A stretch of 64,000 nucleotides of DNA from Streptomyces purpureus (GTDB lineage: Bacteria > Actinomycetota > Actinomycetes > Streptomycetales > Streptomycetaceae), in NCBI RefSeq assembly GCF_014648195.1, contig NZ_BMQQ01000002.1:296564-360563 (forward strand), written 5' to 3'. Position numbers and translations under genes: made by a program. The notes under the pieces were generated by a model. The model was not told the DNA's origin, did no database searches, and was given only the letters and a program-made list of their open reading frames with translations. Positions 43,129 to 51,151 of this stretch are shown here, in pieces (the first letter of the stretch is position 1; the number at the start of each line of letters is the position of its first letter).

Positions 43129-43184
43129 ACGCTACGAGCGCGCGGCACCAGGTGCGTCCGCCGCAAGCTCATGCATGAGGACGC
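43129..43184 (-). promoter_or_regulatory. Cluster box D: palindrome and -10 for leuA operon
   Basis: The 31-bp element at 43154-43184 (arms GCGTCC and GGACGC both intact; inner half CTTGCGGCGGACGC facing leuA) is 19 bp from TAGCGT (minus strand of 43129-43134). The 412-bp gap between the dioxygenase and leuA genes holds this box and the lysX fragment and no intact gene. Confidence 0.75.
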
Positions 43185-43346
43185 GTCGCGTCGACTTTTC
43201 CGTCGCCGCGGCTGCGTATTTCACTTACCCTGTCCCGGTGACGCCTGTGACACTCTTGACCGGACGTGGACCCGGTCCGCACGGGCCGGCCGTGAAGCCT
43301 GCCGGGAGGACCGGGGCCCCTCGGGTCGCCGTATACGCGGTGGAGA

Positions 43347-44078
43347 TCAGCGCGCGGCGAAGGCCATGATCAGGACGTCGCGATGGCCCGGTTCCTCGAT
43401 GTTCTCGGGACGCACCGTCGTGACCGCGTGGAGGGTGCGCCGGTCGTCACCGAGCAGGATGTCGCCGGGCTCGGAGAGCGTCGTGGTGACGAGGCACTCG
43501 CCGTCGTCCGCGTGGACCGTGCTCTCCCCGCCGATGACGTTGGTGCGACGGATCATCAGCGACGTGATGAAGGTGACGCCGTCCCGGTGCCGGCCTTCCG
43601 GAGTCGGCTCACCGGCCTGGTCCTTCGTGGCGGTGGTACGGATGGGGGTCACCTTGACGTTCCACCTCCTGGTGCCGTCGACCCCGGTGAAGACCTCGGC
43701 CAGTCCCATGAGCACGTTCCGCAGCGCGGGGTCGTTCACGAACGACTCGGTCAGCGGTTCGTACACCCTGTCGACGCCGCCGTGCAGCTTGTTGACGTCC
43801 GCCTCCTGGCGGTACGGACCGTGCGGAAGCTGAGTGAGGTCACCGGTTTTCACATCGATGTCGAATTGGCCGTACCGGCGGTGGCGATAGGTGCCGCCGT
43901 CGGTCATGTAGGGGTCGCGCCGGAGGAATTCCCAGTTCTCGGCGAAGCGAGCCCAGTCGTCGGAAGAGACGCCTGTCAGGGACGAGAAATCGGTGTGCTT
44001 GACGAGGTGGGCGCCGGAATGGGACAAGTCCTTGATTGCGGCGAGGGCGACGTCGTGCGTCTGTTTTTCAGTGATCAT
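43347..44078 (-). CDS. 2OG-Fe(II) dioxygenase (amino-acid hydroxylase type)
   Basis: A 243-residue protein resembling the small 2OG-Fe dioxygenases that hydroxylate free aliphatic amino acids (IDO-like, PF10014). The facial triad is intact: GRHRDGVTFITSLMI gives His164 and Asp166, and RRTLHAVTTVRP gives His217, followed by RDVLIMAFAAR. Together with the other cluster genes it may hydroxylate a precursor or the finished amino acid. It is the last gene of the minus-strand run that begins near 49150, 103 bp after lysW. Confidence 0.82.
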   Translation of the reverse strand: MITEKQTHDVALAAIKDLSHSGAHLVKHTDFSSLTGVSSDDWARFAENWEFLRRDPYMTDGGTYRHRRYGQFDIDVKTGDLTQLPHGPYRQEADVNKLHGGVDRVYEPLTESFVNDPALRNVLMGLAEVFTGVDGTRRWNVKVTPIRTTATKDQAGEPTPEGRHRDGVTFITSLMIRRTNVIGGESTVHADDGECLVTTTLSEPGDILLGDDRRTLHAVTTVRPENIEEPGHRDVLIMAFAAR

Positions 44079-44181
44079 CCTGGTACTCCATGGTGAGACT
44101 TGAGCGCCGGAGTTCTTCGTCCTCTTCCGTGCGGCCCCGAGCGCGGGTCCGCGCGGCTGGACAGGGATCCGTCCTTGGCCG

Positions 44182-44361
44182 TTACTCCCCCCAGTCCTCT
44201 TCGACCTCGGGCGCGCAGGCGAGCACCAGGGGGTTCAGCGCCACTATCTCCAGTTCGCTCCGGCAGCCCGCACACTCCAGGATCTCGTTGAGCCGTACCG
44301 AGTCGCCGATCTGCACCGGCTCCTCGCACTCCGGGCAGGCCTGCGCGGTGGTCGTGGTCAT
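44182..44361 (-). CDS. lysW: LysW-type amino-group carrier protein (AmCP)
   Basis: A 59-residue protein, the pivot of the cluster. It has a zinc-ribbon N-terminus (Cys9, Cys12, Cys30, Cys33 as C-P-E-C and C-A-G-C), a small acidic beta domain (LNEILEC, then RSELEIVALNP) and the conserved C-terminal EDWGE (55-59). In LysW proteins the gamma-carboxyl of the last Glu forms an isopeptide bond with the amino group of the substrate, masking it and carrying it between enzymes. ATG 44361 overlaps the stop of the transketolase C-half gene (ATGA), which fixes the start; it ends with TAA. The neighbours LysX, ArgB/LysZ, ArgC/LysY and LysK complete the carrier cycle. Confidence 0.93.
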   Translation of the reverse strand: MTTTTAQACPECEEPVQIGDSVRLNEILECAGCRSELEIVALNPLVLACAPEVEEDWGE

Positions 44362-45326
44362 GAGATGTGTTCCTTCCGATCGGTCCTCCCGGAGCGGGCC
44401 GCCGTGTCGAGAGCGGTACGGACCGCCCTCACGACCCGCTCCGCGGTGAGGTCGTAGTGGGCGACGAGGTGCTCCTGGCTACCCACCTCGTCGACGAACT
44501 GATCCGGCACGCCCAGCCTCAACACCCGTGTGGGCGCCGTCTCCGCCAGGGTCTCGGCCACCGCGCCGCCGAGTCCGCCGCTGCGCCAGTGCTCTTCGAG
44601 GGTCACCACGAGCGTGGCCGGCCGCGCGGCGGCCACCAGCGTCTCGGTGTCGAACGGCCGGAGGGTGTGCATGTTCAGCACGGTCGCCTCGATGCCGTGT
44701 TCGGCCAGCGCGTCCGCCGCGGCGAGGCAGGCGAGCACCGGGTACGGACCACAGCTCGCGAGCACCACGTCGCCACCGCGCCGCAGTGTCTGCGCCTGCC
44801 CGATGACCGGCGGCGGGGCCGGTGGCAGCGCCGGGGTCGGTTTGCGGCCGAGCCGGACGTACAGCGGCCCGGGCAGGTTCAGGCTCTGCTCGACGAACGC
44901 CTCCGTGGCCGTGGCATCGGCAGGCACCACCACGGTCATTGCGGGCAGGACCCGCAGCACGGCAAGGTCTTCCAGCGCCTGGTGCGTCGGACCGAGATGG
45001 CCCGCGGCGAGACCGCCGTGGGTGGCCATGATGCGGACCGGCAGCCGGTTGTAGGCGATGTCGATCTTGATTACCTCCAAGGCCCGGGAGGTGGCGAAGG
45101 CGGCCATGGTGTTGACGAAGGGCATCCGCCCGGACGCGGCCATCCCGGCGGCCACGCCCATCAGGTTGTGCTCGGCGATGCCGAGGTTGAGGTACTGGTC
45201 GTCGGCCGCGGCGGCGTGTTCGGCGCTGAACAGACCGGTGTCGGAGTCCAGGCACATCAGCTCGGGGTGCCGCTTCAGCAGCGGAAGCAGACTGTCCCGG
45301 TACGCCTCCCGGGTCGCGCGGCTCAT
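44358..45326 (-). CDS. Transketolase C-terminal half
   Basis: A 322-residue subunit with the pyrimidine-binding and C-terminal domains of transketolase (LNLGIAEHNLMGVAAGMAAS with the catalytic Glu, VRIMATHGGLAAGHLGPTHQ, LNMHTLRPFDTETLVAA). It works with the N-terminal half encoded just upstream. In AmCP pathways the pair adds a two-carbon ketol unit to the carrier-bound glutamate semialdehyde, making the C7 chain. It is overlapped 4 bp with both neighbours. Confidence 0.92.
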   Translation of the reverse strand: MSRATREAYRDSLLPLLKRHPELMCLDSDTGLFSAEHAAAADDQYLNLGIAEHNLMGVAAGMAASGRMPFVNTMAAFATSRALEVIKIDIAYNRLPVRIMATHGGLAAGHLGPTHQALEDLAVLRVLPAMTVVVPADATATEAFVEQSLNLPGPLYVRLGRKPTPALPPAPPPVIGQAQTLRRGGDVVLASCGPYPVLACLAAADALAEHGIEATVLNMHTLRPFDTETLVAAARPATLVVTLEEHWRSGGLGGAVAETLAETAPTRVLRLGVPDQFVDEVGSQEHLVAHYDLTAERVVRAVRTALDTAARSGRTDRKEHIS

Positions 45327-46165
45327 CCGGCGACCTCCATGTCGCGTAGCGCGCGGACCGCCCGCGCGTGGTTGCGCGGCGACAGCGTCACGTAATGGCT
45401 GGCGCTGCGGCCGGCGAGGAACGGGAGGCCCTGGCCCTTGACCGTTCGGGCGATCAGCACGCTCGGCTTGCCCGGCTCCCACGGCGCGGCGTCGAGATGG
45501 TCCGCCAGTCGGTCCGGGTCGTGGCCGTCCACGTCGCGGACCGCCCAGCCGAAGCTGCGCCAGCGGTCGGCCAGCGGCTCCATCGGCGAGATGGACTCGG
45601 TGGAGCCGGTCAGCTGCAGTCCGTTGCGGTCCACCACCGCCACCAGCCGGTCCAGGCGCAGCGACGCGGCGGCGATGGCCGCCTCCCACACCGAGCCTTC
45701 CTGGAGCTCGCCGTCACCGAGCAGGACGAAGCTGCGCGACGTACGGCCGGCGTACCGGGCGGCCAGCGCGAACCCGCAGCCCAGAGCGAGCCCGTGGCCG
45801 AGCGATCCGGTCGGCATCTCGACGCCGGGCACGGCGCGAACCGGATGGCCCATCAGTCTGCTGCCCGGGCGGCCGTATCCGGCGAGTTCAGCCACGGGGA
45901 AGAAGCCTCGTTCGGCCAGCGTCGCGTACAGACCGACGGCGGCGTGGCCCTTGCTGAGCAGAAAGCGGTCGCGATCCGGATCCTCCGGCCGCCGCGGATC
46001 CACGTTCAGCACTGAGAAGTACAGCGCGGCGAGCACGTCGGCGCAGGAGAACGCGCCGCCGAGGTGGCCGCCTTCGGGCCCCGCGCACATGTCGACGACG
46101 TGGGAGCGGATGCGTGCGGCGACCGTGTCCAGGGTGTCCCGCTCCAGGACCCGGGTGACGGTCAT
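45323..46165 (-). CDS. Transketolase N-terminal half
   Basis: A 280-residue thiamine-diphosphate-binding subunit. [58 protein letters not shown] and the TPP motif [19 protein letters not shown] are present. Split transketolases are typical of secondary metabolism, and the same pair accompanies LysW homologues in the vazabitide, azinomycin and ficellomycin group. ATG overlaps the DegT stop. Confidence 0.92.
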   Translation of the reverse strand: MTVTRVLERDTLDTVAARIRSHVVDMCAGPEGGHLGGAFSCADVLAALYFSVLNVDPRRPEDPDRDRFLLSKGHAAVGLYATLAERGFFPVAELAGYGRPGSRLMGHPVRAVPGVEMPTGSLGHGLALGCGFALAARYAGRTSRSFVLLGDGELQEGSVWEAAIAAASLRLDRLVAVVDRNGLQLTGSTESISPMEPLADRWRSFGWAVRDVDGHDPDRLADHLDAAPWEPGKPSVLIARTVKGQGLPFLAGRSASHYVTLSPRNHARAVRALRDMEVAG

Positions 46166-47457
46166 GAGGCCGCCTTCGCGAGCGTGGCCACCATCTCGCG
46201 GTTCGCCCACACCTTCTCGAAGGCGTCCGCGTACAGGTCGAGCAGTTCGCCCGCACCCGGGTGGAGGTGGCGCTTCTGGATGGTCAGGGAGTCGGCGATG
46301 ACCGCGCGGGCCACAGGGTAGCCCTCCCCCGCGACCGTGCCGGGCGCACCGGTCACGGACCACGGGTAGCCCGAGCCGAAGCCGACGCGGTCCACGAACA
46401 CCTTCTGGTCGGGCAGCGGCATGAGCTGGTACTGCGACATCGGCACGCCCTCCGCGCGCAGCAGCCGCCGGAGAGCGGAGCGCAGCGCCTGTGGCCGCAC
46501 CCCGTCCAGACCGAACGCGGCCGGGTCGAAACGGAACCGCAGGATGTGCCAGGCGTGGGTGGTGTCCGGCAGTGCGGTCGGCACCCGCAGACCGGGCAGC
46601 TGGGCGAGCCGCGCGAGGAACGCGGTGACGTTGCCCTGCCGCGCCTGCTCGTACGCGTCGAAGCGGGCGAGCTGCGCGTCGGTGAACGCGGCCTGGAGGG
46701 CGTTCATCTTGTGGTTCCAACCCAGGCCGTAGGAGACGTAGTCGCGCTCGCGACCGCTCTCGATCACCTCGCCGAACTGCCTGCCCCGGCGCATCGCCTC
46801 GGCCAGCTCGGCGTTGCGGGTCACCAGCAGGCCGCCTTCCCCACAGGTCGGGATGTTCTTGCTGACCTGGAGGCTGAACGCACCCGCGTCGCCGATCCCG
46901 CCGACCGGCCGGCCCCGGTGGGTCGCCCCGGGAGCCTGCGCGGCGTCCTCGATCACCGCGATGCCGTGCTTGCGCGCAATCTCGGTGATCCGGTCCATGT
47001 CGGCGGGCGCGCCGTGCAGATGCACGGGGATGATCGCCCTGGTCCGATCCGTGATGCGGCGTTCCACGTCGTCCGGATCGATGTTGAAGGTGACCGGGTC
47101 GATGTCGGCGAACACGGGCACGGCCATCTGGTGCACCGGTGCAAGCCCCGTGGCGATGAAGCTGAGTGCGGGCACGATCACTTCGTCCCCCGGTCCGACG
47201 CCGAGCGCGGCCAGCGCGAGGGACAGTGCCGCGGTTCCGTTGGACACCGCGATGCAGTGCTCGAAACCGAAGCGACGGGCCCAGTTCTCCTCAAGCGCGG
47301 ACACGGGGTTCACACCGTCCGTGTCGGACACCAGTCGCGCGCCGTCGAGCGCGTCGAGGACGGCCTTGCGGTCCTCGTCCTGGACCAAGGGCCACTGCAC
47401 GTGGCGCCGGTCCTTCGGCACGGCCGCCGTGCCGCCGAACGCTGCCAGCTTGCTCAT
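46162..47457 (-). CDS. DegT/DnrJ/EryC1-family aminotransferase
   Basis: A 431-residue PLP aminotransferase of the sugar/AHBA type: [55 protein letters not shown] and the PLP lysine in [17 protein letters not shown] (Lys200). With the transketolase just downstream, it is the natural candidate to aminate the new ketone and give the C6 amino group of the diamino-dihydroxyheptanoate chain (inference from AmCP pathways). It overlaps the transketolase N-half by 4 bp. Confidence 0.9.
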   Translation of the reverse strand: MSKLAAFGGTAAVPKDRRHVQWPLVQDEDRKAVLDALDGARLVSDTDGVNPVSALEENWARRFGFEHCIAVSNGTAALSLALAALGVGPGDEVIVPALSFIATGLAPVHQMAVPVFADIDPVTFNIDPDDVERRITDRTRAIIPVHLHGAPADMDRITEIARKHGIAVIEDAAQAPGATHRGRPVGGIGDAGAFSLQVSKNIPTCGEGGLLVTRNAELAEAMRRGRQFGEVIESGRERDYVSYGLGWNHKMNALQAAFTDAQLARFDAYEQARQGNVTAFLARLAQLPGLRVPTALPDTTHAWHILRFRFDPAAFGLDGVRPQALRSALRRLLRAEGVPMSQYQLMPLPDQKVFVDRVGFGSGYPWSVTGAPGTVAGEGYPVARAVIADSLTIQKRHLHPGAGELLDLYADAFEKVWANREMVATLAKAAS

Positions 47458-47500
47458 TTCTCCCCACTCCACAGAGTCACGGTGGTCGATGCGGGTGCGG

Positions 47501-48553
47501 TCACAGCAGCGCCGCCGCCGCGCCCACGGCATCGACCGCACGTGCGTACGTGCCGCGCAGCACCGTGGCGTGGTGCGCGATGTCGGCCTCGACCGCGCGC
47601 GGGTCCGCGAGCCCGTGCGCGCCGGTGAACCGCAGTCCGGTCCACGCGTGGGCGACGGCCTCGACGGCACGTCCCGCTCCGGCGAGCGCCGGATCCTCCC
47701 ATCGGCGGCCACAGCGGCGCAGCAGTTCACCGTGGAGTGACGCCTGCGCCTGCATGGCCCAGCCGAACGGGTACAGCTCGCGCAGCGCGCCGGCGTCCCC
47801 GGCCCGGCACCGGTCGAGGAGTTCCGCGGCGAACTCGTCGTATCCGGCGAGTCCGGTACGGGCCGAGCCGACTGTGGTGAAGCCGTCGACGTCGGTGCGC
47901 AGGAAGCCGCCGAGCAGCGCCGGGGTCAGGGGCGGGGGCGGGGCGTCGAGGCGGACGTCGAGGCAGCGCCGGTCGATCCGCGAGTCGCTGAAAAAGGCGT
48001 CCTGGACATCGGTCGGGTTCGCCGAACCCCAGCTCCGCAGGAACTCCTTGATCGGGACGGCACCGCGGAACGAGGGCGGCATCGCGTCCGAGACGTGGAC
48101 CACGCCGCGGGTCTCGTCGAGGCCGTAGACCACCACGAGGTGTGCGGCGTGCACGTCTCCGTACGCCGGCCGGAACGGCAGGTGGTAGTTGTCCACGGCG
48201 GCGATGACGAGCCGGTCCTCGGCCAGCGTCTCGCGCACCTCCCGCCAGACGTCGTTCTCGTCGGCGGGCTGCCACCACCGCGCGTGCAGTTCGTGGTGCG
48301 GGGCCAGTGCGGCTCCGAGGTCGGCGGCCTCGGACTCGCCGGGCGGGCAGGGGTAGTAGAACTCCTCGGACCGCACGTCGCCCGGCAGGTGCAGAAAGCG
48401 CCAGCCCGCTCCGAGCACCTCCAGCGGATCGGCGCCCGCCCGGGTCAGCACCGAGCCGAACGTGGCCTGGAGACAGCTGATGAGGTCGCGGTACCACAAC
48501 TCGGGTTCCGGACCGATGATCATGTATGTGCGTGCCGTCGCGTCGACGGTCAT
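47501..48553 (-). CDS. Candidate AziU3/Vzb-like aziridine-forming subunit
   Basis: A 350-residue protein without an obvious standard enzyme motif. [20 protein letters not shown] and [19 protein letters not shown] recall BtrH-type N-terminal domains. I propose AziU3/Vzb10-like identity because it is paired (3-bp gap) with a second orphan of about 198 residues, lies beside a sulfotransferase and belongs to a LysW/PAPS cluster. Work on vazabitide and azinomycin described a two-protein complex with no similarity to known enzymes that closes the aziridine by sulfate elimination. The sequence match itself is not verified here. Confidence 0.6.
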   Translation of the reverse strand: MTVDATARTYMIIGPEPELWYRDLISCLQATFGSVLTRAGADPLEVLGAGWRFLHLPGDVRSEEFYYPCPPGESEAADLGAALAPHHELHARWWQPADENDVWREVRETLAEDRLVIAAVDNYHLPFRPAYGDVHAAHLVVVYGLDETRGVVHVSDAMPPSFRGAVPIKEFLRSWGSANPTDVQDAFFSDSRIDRRCLDVRLDAPPPPLTPALLGGFLRTDVDGFTTVGSARTGLAGYDEFAAELLDRCRAGDAGALRELYPFGWAMQAQASLHGELLRRCGRRWEDPALAGAGRAVEAVAHAWTGLRFTGAHGLADPRAVEADIAHHATVLRGTYARAVDAVGAAAALL

Positions 48554-48556
48554 GTC

Positions 48557-49153
48557 TCAGAGCTCCGTCCGCTGGAGGGTGACCGCGAAGACATGCACCG
48601 CGACGTTGCGGGGCAGCAGGATTCCGGTCAGGTCGGCGCGCCGGGTGACCGGCACCCGCTGCGCCCACATGACCGCGGGAATGCCTCGTTGCACGTGGTG
48701 CGGGTAGTGCATGACCAGGCTCTCGAACGCCCTGACCTCGCCGAACCAGGCGGGTGCCGCCCAGAAGTCGGAGATCCGCAGCGATTCCGCGTCGACCGAG
48801 CTGTCGGCGAAGTTCAGCTCGACGGTGTCCTCGCAGCGCCGTTCGGACGCCGCCAGGACATGGATCCAGTCGTAGCGGCCCACGGGGACGCGAATGAACT
48901 GTCCGGCGCAGCGCACGTTGTCCGGTCCGTCGCAGACCGGAGGAAACTCGAAGGGAACACCGTCCACGTGGACGAGACTCTGGCCCGCCGGCAGGTATTC
49001 GGCCGCAAACGAGTTTCTCCATACATTGAACGCCCCCGCCCTGGTCTCCGTCGCTGCGGAGATGGCTGTGTTGTTGCGATGGTCGGATATGTCGACCGGA
49101 TCGCACAGTCTGCCTCTGGCGGAGGACACCGAAATGCCCGTCAAGTGACCCAC
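48557..49153 (-). CDS. Candidate AziU2/Vzb-like partner subunit
   Basis: A protein of about 198 residues, predicted mostly beta (GQFIRVPVGRYDWIHVLAAS, CEDTVELNFADSS, LPRNVAVHVFAVTLQR) and without a known catalytic motif. It precedes the 350-residue orphan by 3 bp and should form a complex with it. The start is uncertain: the frame opens with GTG 49153, but GAGGTGGG overlaps that codon and would better serve TTG 49144. It is 136 bp downstream of the sulfotransferase gene in the same direction. The AziU2 assignment is inference from context and length. Confidence 0.55.
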   Translation of the reverse strand: MGHLTGISVSSARGRLCDPVDISDHRNNTAISAATETRAGAFNVWRNSFAAEYLPAGQSLVHVDGVPFEFPPVCDGPDNVRCAGQFIRVPVGRYDWIHVLAASERRCEDTVELNFADSSVDAESLRISDFWAAPAWFGEVRAFESLVMHYPHHVQRGIPAVMWAQRVPVTRRADLTGILLPRNVAVHVFAVTLQRTEL

Positions 49154-49289
49154 CTCGCTGGAACGGCAATTTACATTTCAAACCTAGCCCGCTGATTCGC
49201 CCGCCTCGTCCGCATGGCGATTACCTTGAGAGCCCGAATTCTGGTCCGGCGTACTCGCCGGGTAATCATGCTGACGATTCCGCTGGGCC

Positions 49290-50021
49290 TCACGGCCGGA
49301 GCGCGGCGGCGCGCAGCTTCTCGTAGTACGGCAGGTGGTAATCGCGGTAAGCCCGCAGCACCGGGTCCGCCTCGACCGCCGCGGCTCCGCCGCTCCTGCC
49401 GCGCGTGAAGCCGGCGGTCTCACTGGTCGACTTGTGCCACTTGCTGGTCGACTGCCATTCCGACCGCATGCCCGGCTCCCAGCTCAGCGCATCCGGGAGG
49501 AAGGGAATGCCCACCGCCGAGCAGTACGCCCGAACGGTCTTCGCCGGCCGGTCGAGCAGGTCGTCGGAGTCGACCACGACGGGCGTGGTGCCGGTGGCGG
49601 CCTGTACGGCGGTGAAGATCTCGTACAGCCGGGCGAAGCCGATCTCGTCGCGGCCGAGGTCCGGGTTGAGCGCATGGTGCGACGCGATGGCCTCGGACGG
49701 GTCGCGGATGATGAAGGTGTGCGTCGCCGCCGAGAGGAAGGCCTCGTCGGCGAGGAGCGCCGGGTAGTGGAAGTCCGTGGTGTCCTTGAAGAACACCGGC
49801 TGCCGATTCGCCATGGCGCGCAGCGTCGCGAGCACGTCCTGCTCGCTGCGCGCGACCCGGTCGCCGACCTCCACCTCACCGAAGTCGACGACGCGGGAGA
49901 ACGGTTCGTGCACGACGACCCGGTCGCCCCGCTCCGTCATCATCCGCGCGAACGCGGTGGAGCGGCAGCGCGGCGCGCTCCACATGGCGATCACCGGAAT
50001 CCGCTCCTGTGTGTGTCCCAC
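49290..50021 (-). CDS. PAPS-dependent sulfotransferase
   Basis: A 243-residue sulfotransferase. The 5'-phosphosulfate-binding loop is IPVIAMWSAPRCRSTAF near the N-terminus and the 3'-phosphate site is HTFIIRDPSEAIASHHALN. GTG 50021 is chosen because GAGGGGGAAATC precedes it and the P-loop is then at the usual distance. With CysC/D/N in the cluster it is expected to sulfate a hydroxyl of the amino acid, creating the leaving group for aziridine closure. It is divergent from lysX; TTGACA at the minus strand of 50142-50147 may be part of its promoter. Confidence 0.88.
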   Translation of the reverse strand: MGHTQERIPVIAMWSAPRCRSTAFARMMTERGDRVVVHEPFSRVVDFGEVEVGDRVARSEQDVLATLRAMANRQPVFFKDTTDFHYPALLADEAFLSAATHTFIIRDPSEAIASHHALNPDLGRDEIGFARLYEIFTAVQAATGTTPVVVDSDDLLDRPAKTVRAYCSAVGIPFLPDALSWEPGMRSEWQSTSKWHKSTSETAGFTRGRSGGAAAVEADPVLRAYRDYHLPYYEKLRAAALRP

Positions 50022-50153
50022 GATTTCCCCCTCTTCGCCGGCGGCAGTGAGCTGTTGCGGCAGATATTCGAATCCGGTCAAGAATGACACGATGGTTGCC
50101 GGATTCGGGTAATCAGAATTCGCAGCCGGAAGGGGGAAAAATGTCAACGTAAT

Positions 50154-50210
50154 GCGTCCTCGCAAATGAACTTGTCGCGGACGCGCCAGGCTCCGGCGTG
50201 CTCGTAGTTT
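50154..50210 (+). promoter_or_regulatory. Cluster box E: palindrome and -10 for lysX-lysK-NRPS operon
   Basis: The best-preserved copy: 31 bp at 50154-50184 with arms GCGTCC and GGACGC, inner half ACTTGTCGCGGACGC, 20 bp before TAGTTT (50205-50210). Upstream blocks GGTAATC (50108-50114), GCAGCCG (50122-50128) and GTCAACG (50143-50149) recur in the other cassettes. Confidence 0.8.
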
Positions 50211-50272
50211 CTTTTCCACTCGGCGGGCCGGCTGTGCCGTCCGTCAACCAGTGGTCCTATGACGGAGGTCAC

Positions 50273-51151
50273 GTGTCAGCGACACCATTGCGCTCAGGTG
50301 ACGGCAGGATCGCCGTACTCGCCAGCAGGATCGGTGCGGACGAGAAACGACTCTTCGACGCATTCGACCGGCGCGGTGTCCCCTTCGAACATGTTGATAC
50401 GCGCCGGCAGTGGTTCCTGGCCGGGCAGCGTGACCTGCCGTGGAGTCTCGCCCTGAACCGGGAGATCGGTCAGGTGCGCGCGGCGTACGCGGCCCGCTGT
50501 CTCGCTTCGGTCGGGGTCGACGTGGTCAACAGCGCGGACGCGACCGAGGTGTGCGGCGACAAGTGGCGCACCACGCTTGCCCTGGAGGCGGCCTGGGTGC
50601 CGACACCGCGCACCGCGCTCGGTCTCACTCCGCAGGCCGCGCTGACCGCCCTGGACTCCATCGGCTACCCGGCGCTGATCAAACCGCTGGTCGGCTCGTG
50701 GGGCCGGCTGGTGGCCCACCTGCCCGACCGCGCCGCCGCGGAAGGTGTGCTCGAGTACGCCGCGGCGCTGTCCGGGCCGCAGTCCCACCTCGGGTACGTG
50801 CAGGAGCTGATCGACAAGCCCGGCAGGGACATCCGGGTGATCGTGGTCGGCGGTCAGGTGCTGGGCGCCGTCTACCGGACCAGCGAGTCCCTGCGTACCA
50901 ATGTGGCACTCGGCGGGCAGGTCCGGCCGTGCGAGGTGACACCGGAGATCACGAAGCTCTCCCTCGACGCCGCCGCCGCCGTCGGCGCCGACATCGCCGG
51001 TGTCGATCTGATCGAGGACCTCGAGGGCCGGCTGCTGGTCCTGGAGGTCAACCACCGGGTCGAGTTCACCGGTTTCCAATCCGCACTCGGCGACCAGGTC
51101 GATGTCGCGGACCTCATCGTCGACCACCTACTGGAACGAGCGCAACGATGA
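50273..51151 (+). CDS. lysX: LysX-type ATP-grasp ligase loading the carrier protein
   Basis: A 292-residue RimK/LysX-family ATP-grasp enzyme: KWRTTLALEAAWVPTPRTA, GYPALIKPLVGSWGRLVAHL, YVQELIDKPGRDIRVIVVGG and LEVNHRVEFTGFQSALG with the metal-binding Glu/Asn. It would join the alpha-amino group of glutamate (or a homologue) to the C-terminal Glu of LysW. GTG 50273 has CGGAGGTCAC upstream. A 38-bp block spanning the ribosome site and start differs at only three positions from that of the diiron-oxygenase gene. The lysK ATG overlaps its stop. Confidence 0.9.
   Translation: MSATPLRSGDGRIAVLASRIGADEKRLFDAFDRRGVPFEHVDTRRQWFLAGQRDLPWSLALNREIGQVRAAYAARCLASVGVDVVNSADATEVCGDKWRTTLALEAAWVPTPRTALGLTPQAALTALDSIGYPALIKPLVGSWGRLVAHLPDRAAAEGVLEYAAALSGPQSHLGYVQELIDKPGRDIRVIVVGGQVLGAVYRTSESLRTNVALGGQVRPCEVTPEITKLSLDAAAAVGADIAGVDLIEDLEGRLLVLEVNHRVEFTGFQSALGDQVDVADLIVDHLLERAQR

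Noticed and set aside
49154..49289. A seventh copy of the cluster palindrome before the AziU2-like gene
   Set aside because: A GGTAATC block and a TAGGTT hexamer are present, but no 31-bp palindrome with GGACGC arms was found between them; the gene may be read from the sulfotransferase promoter.
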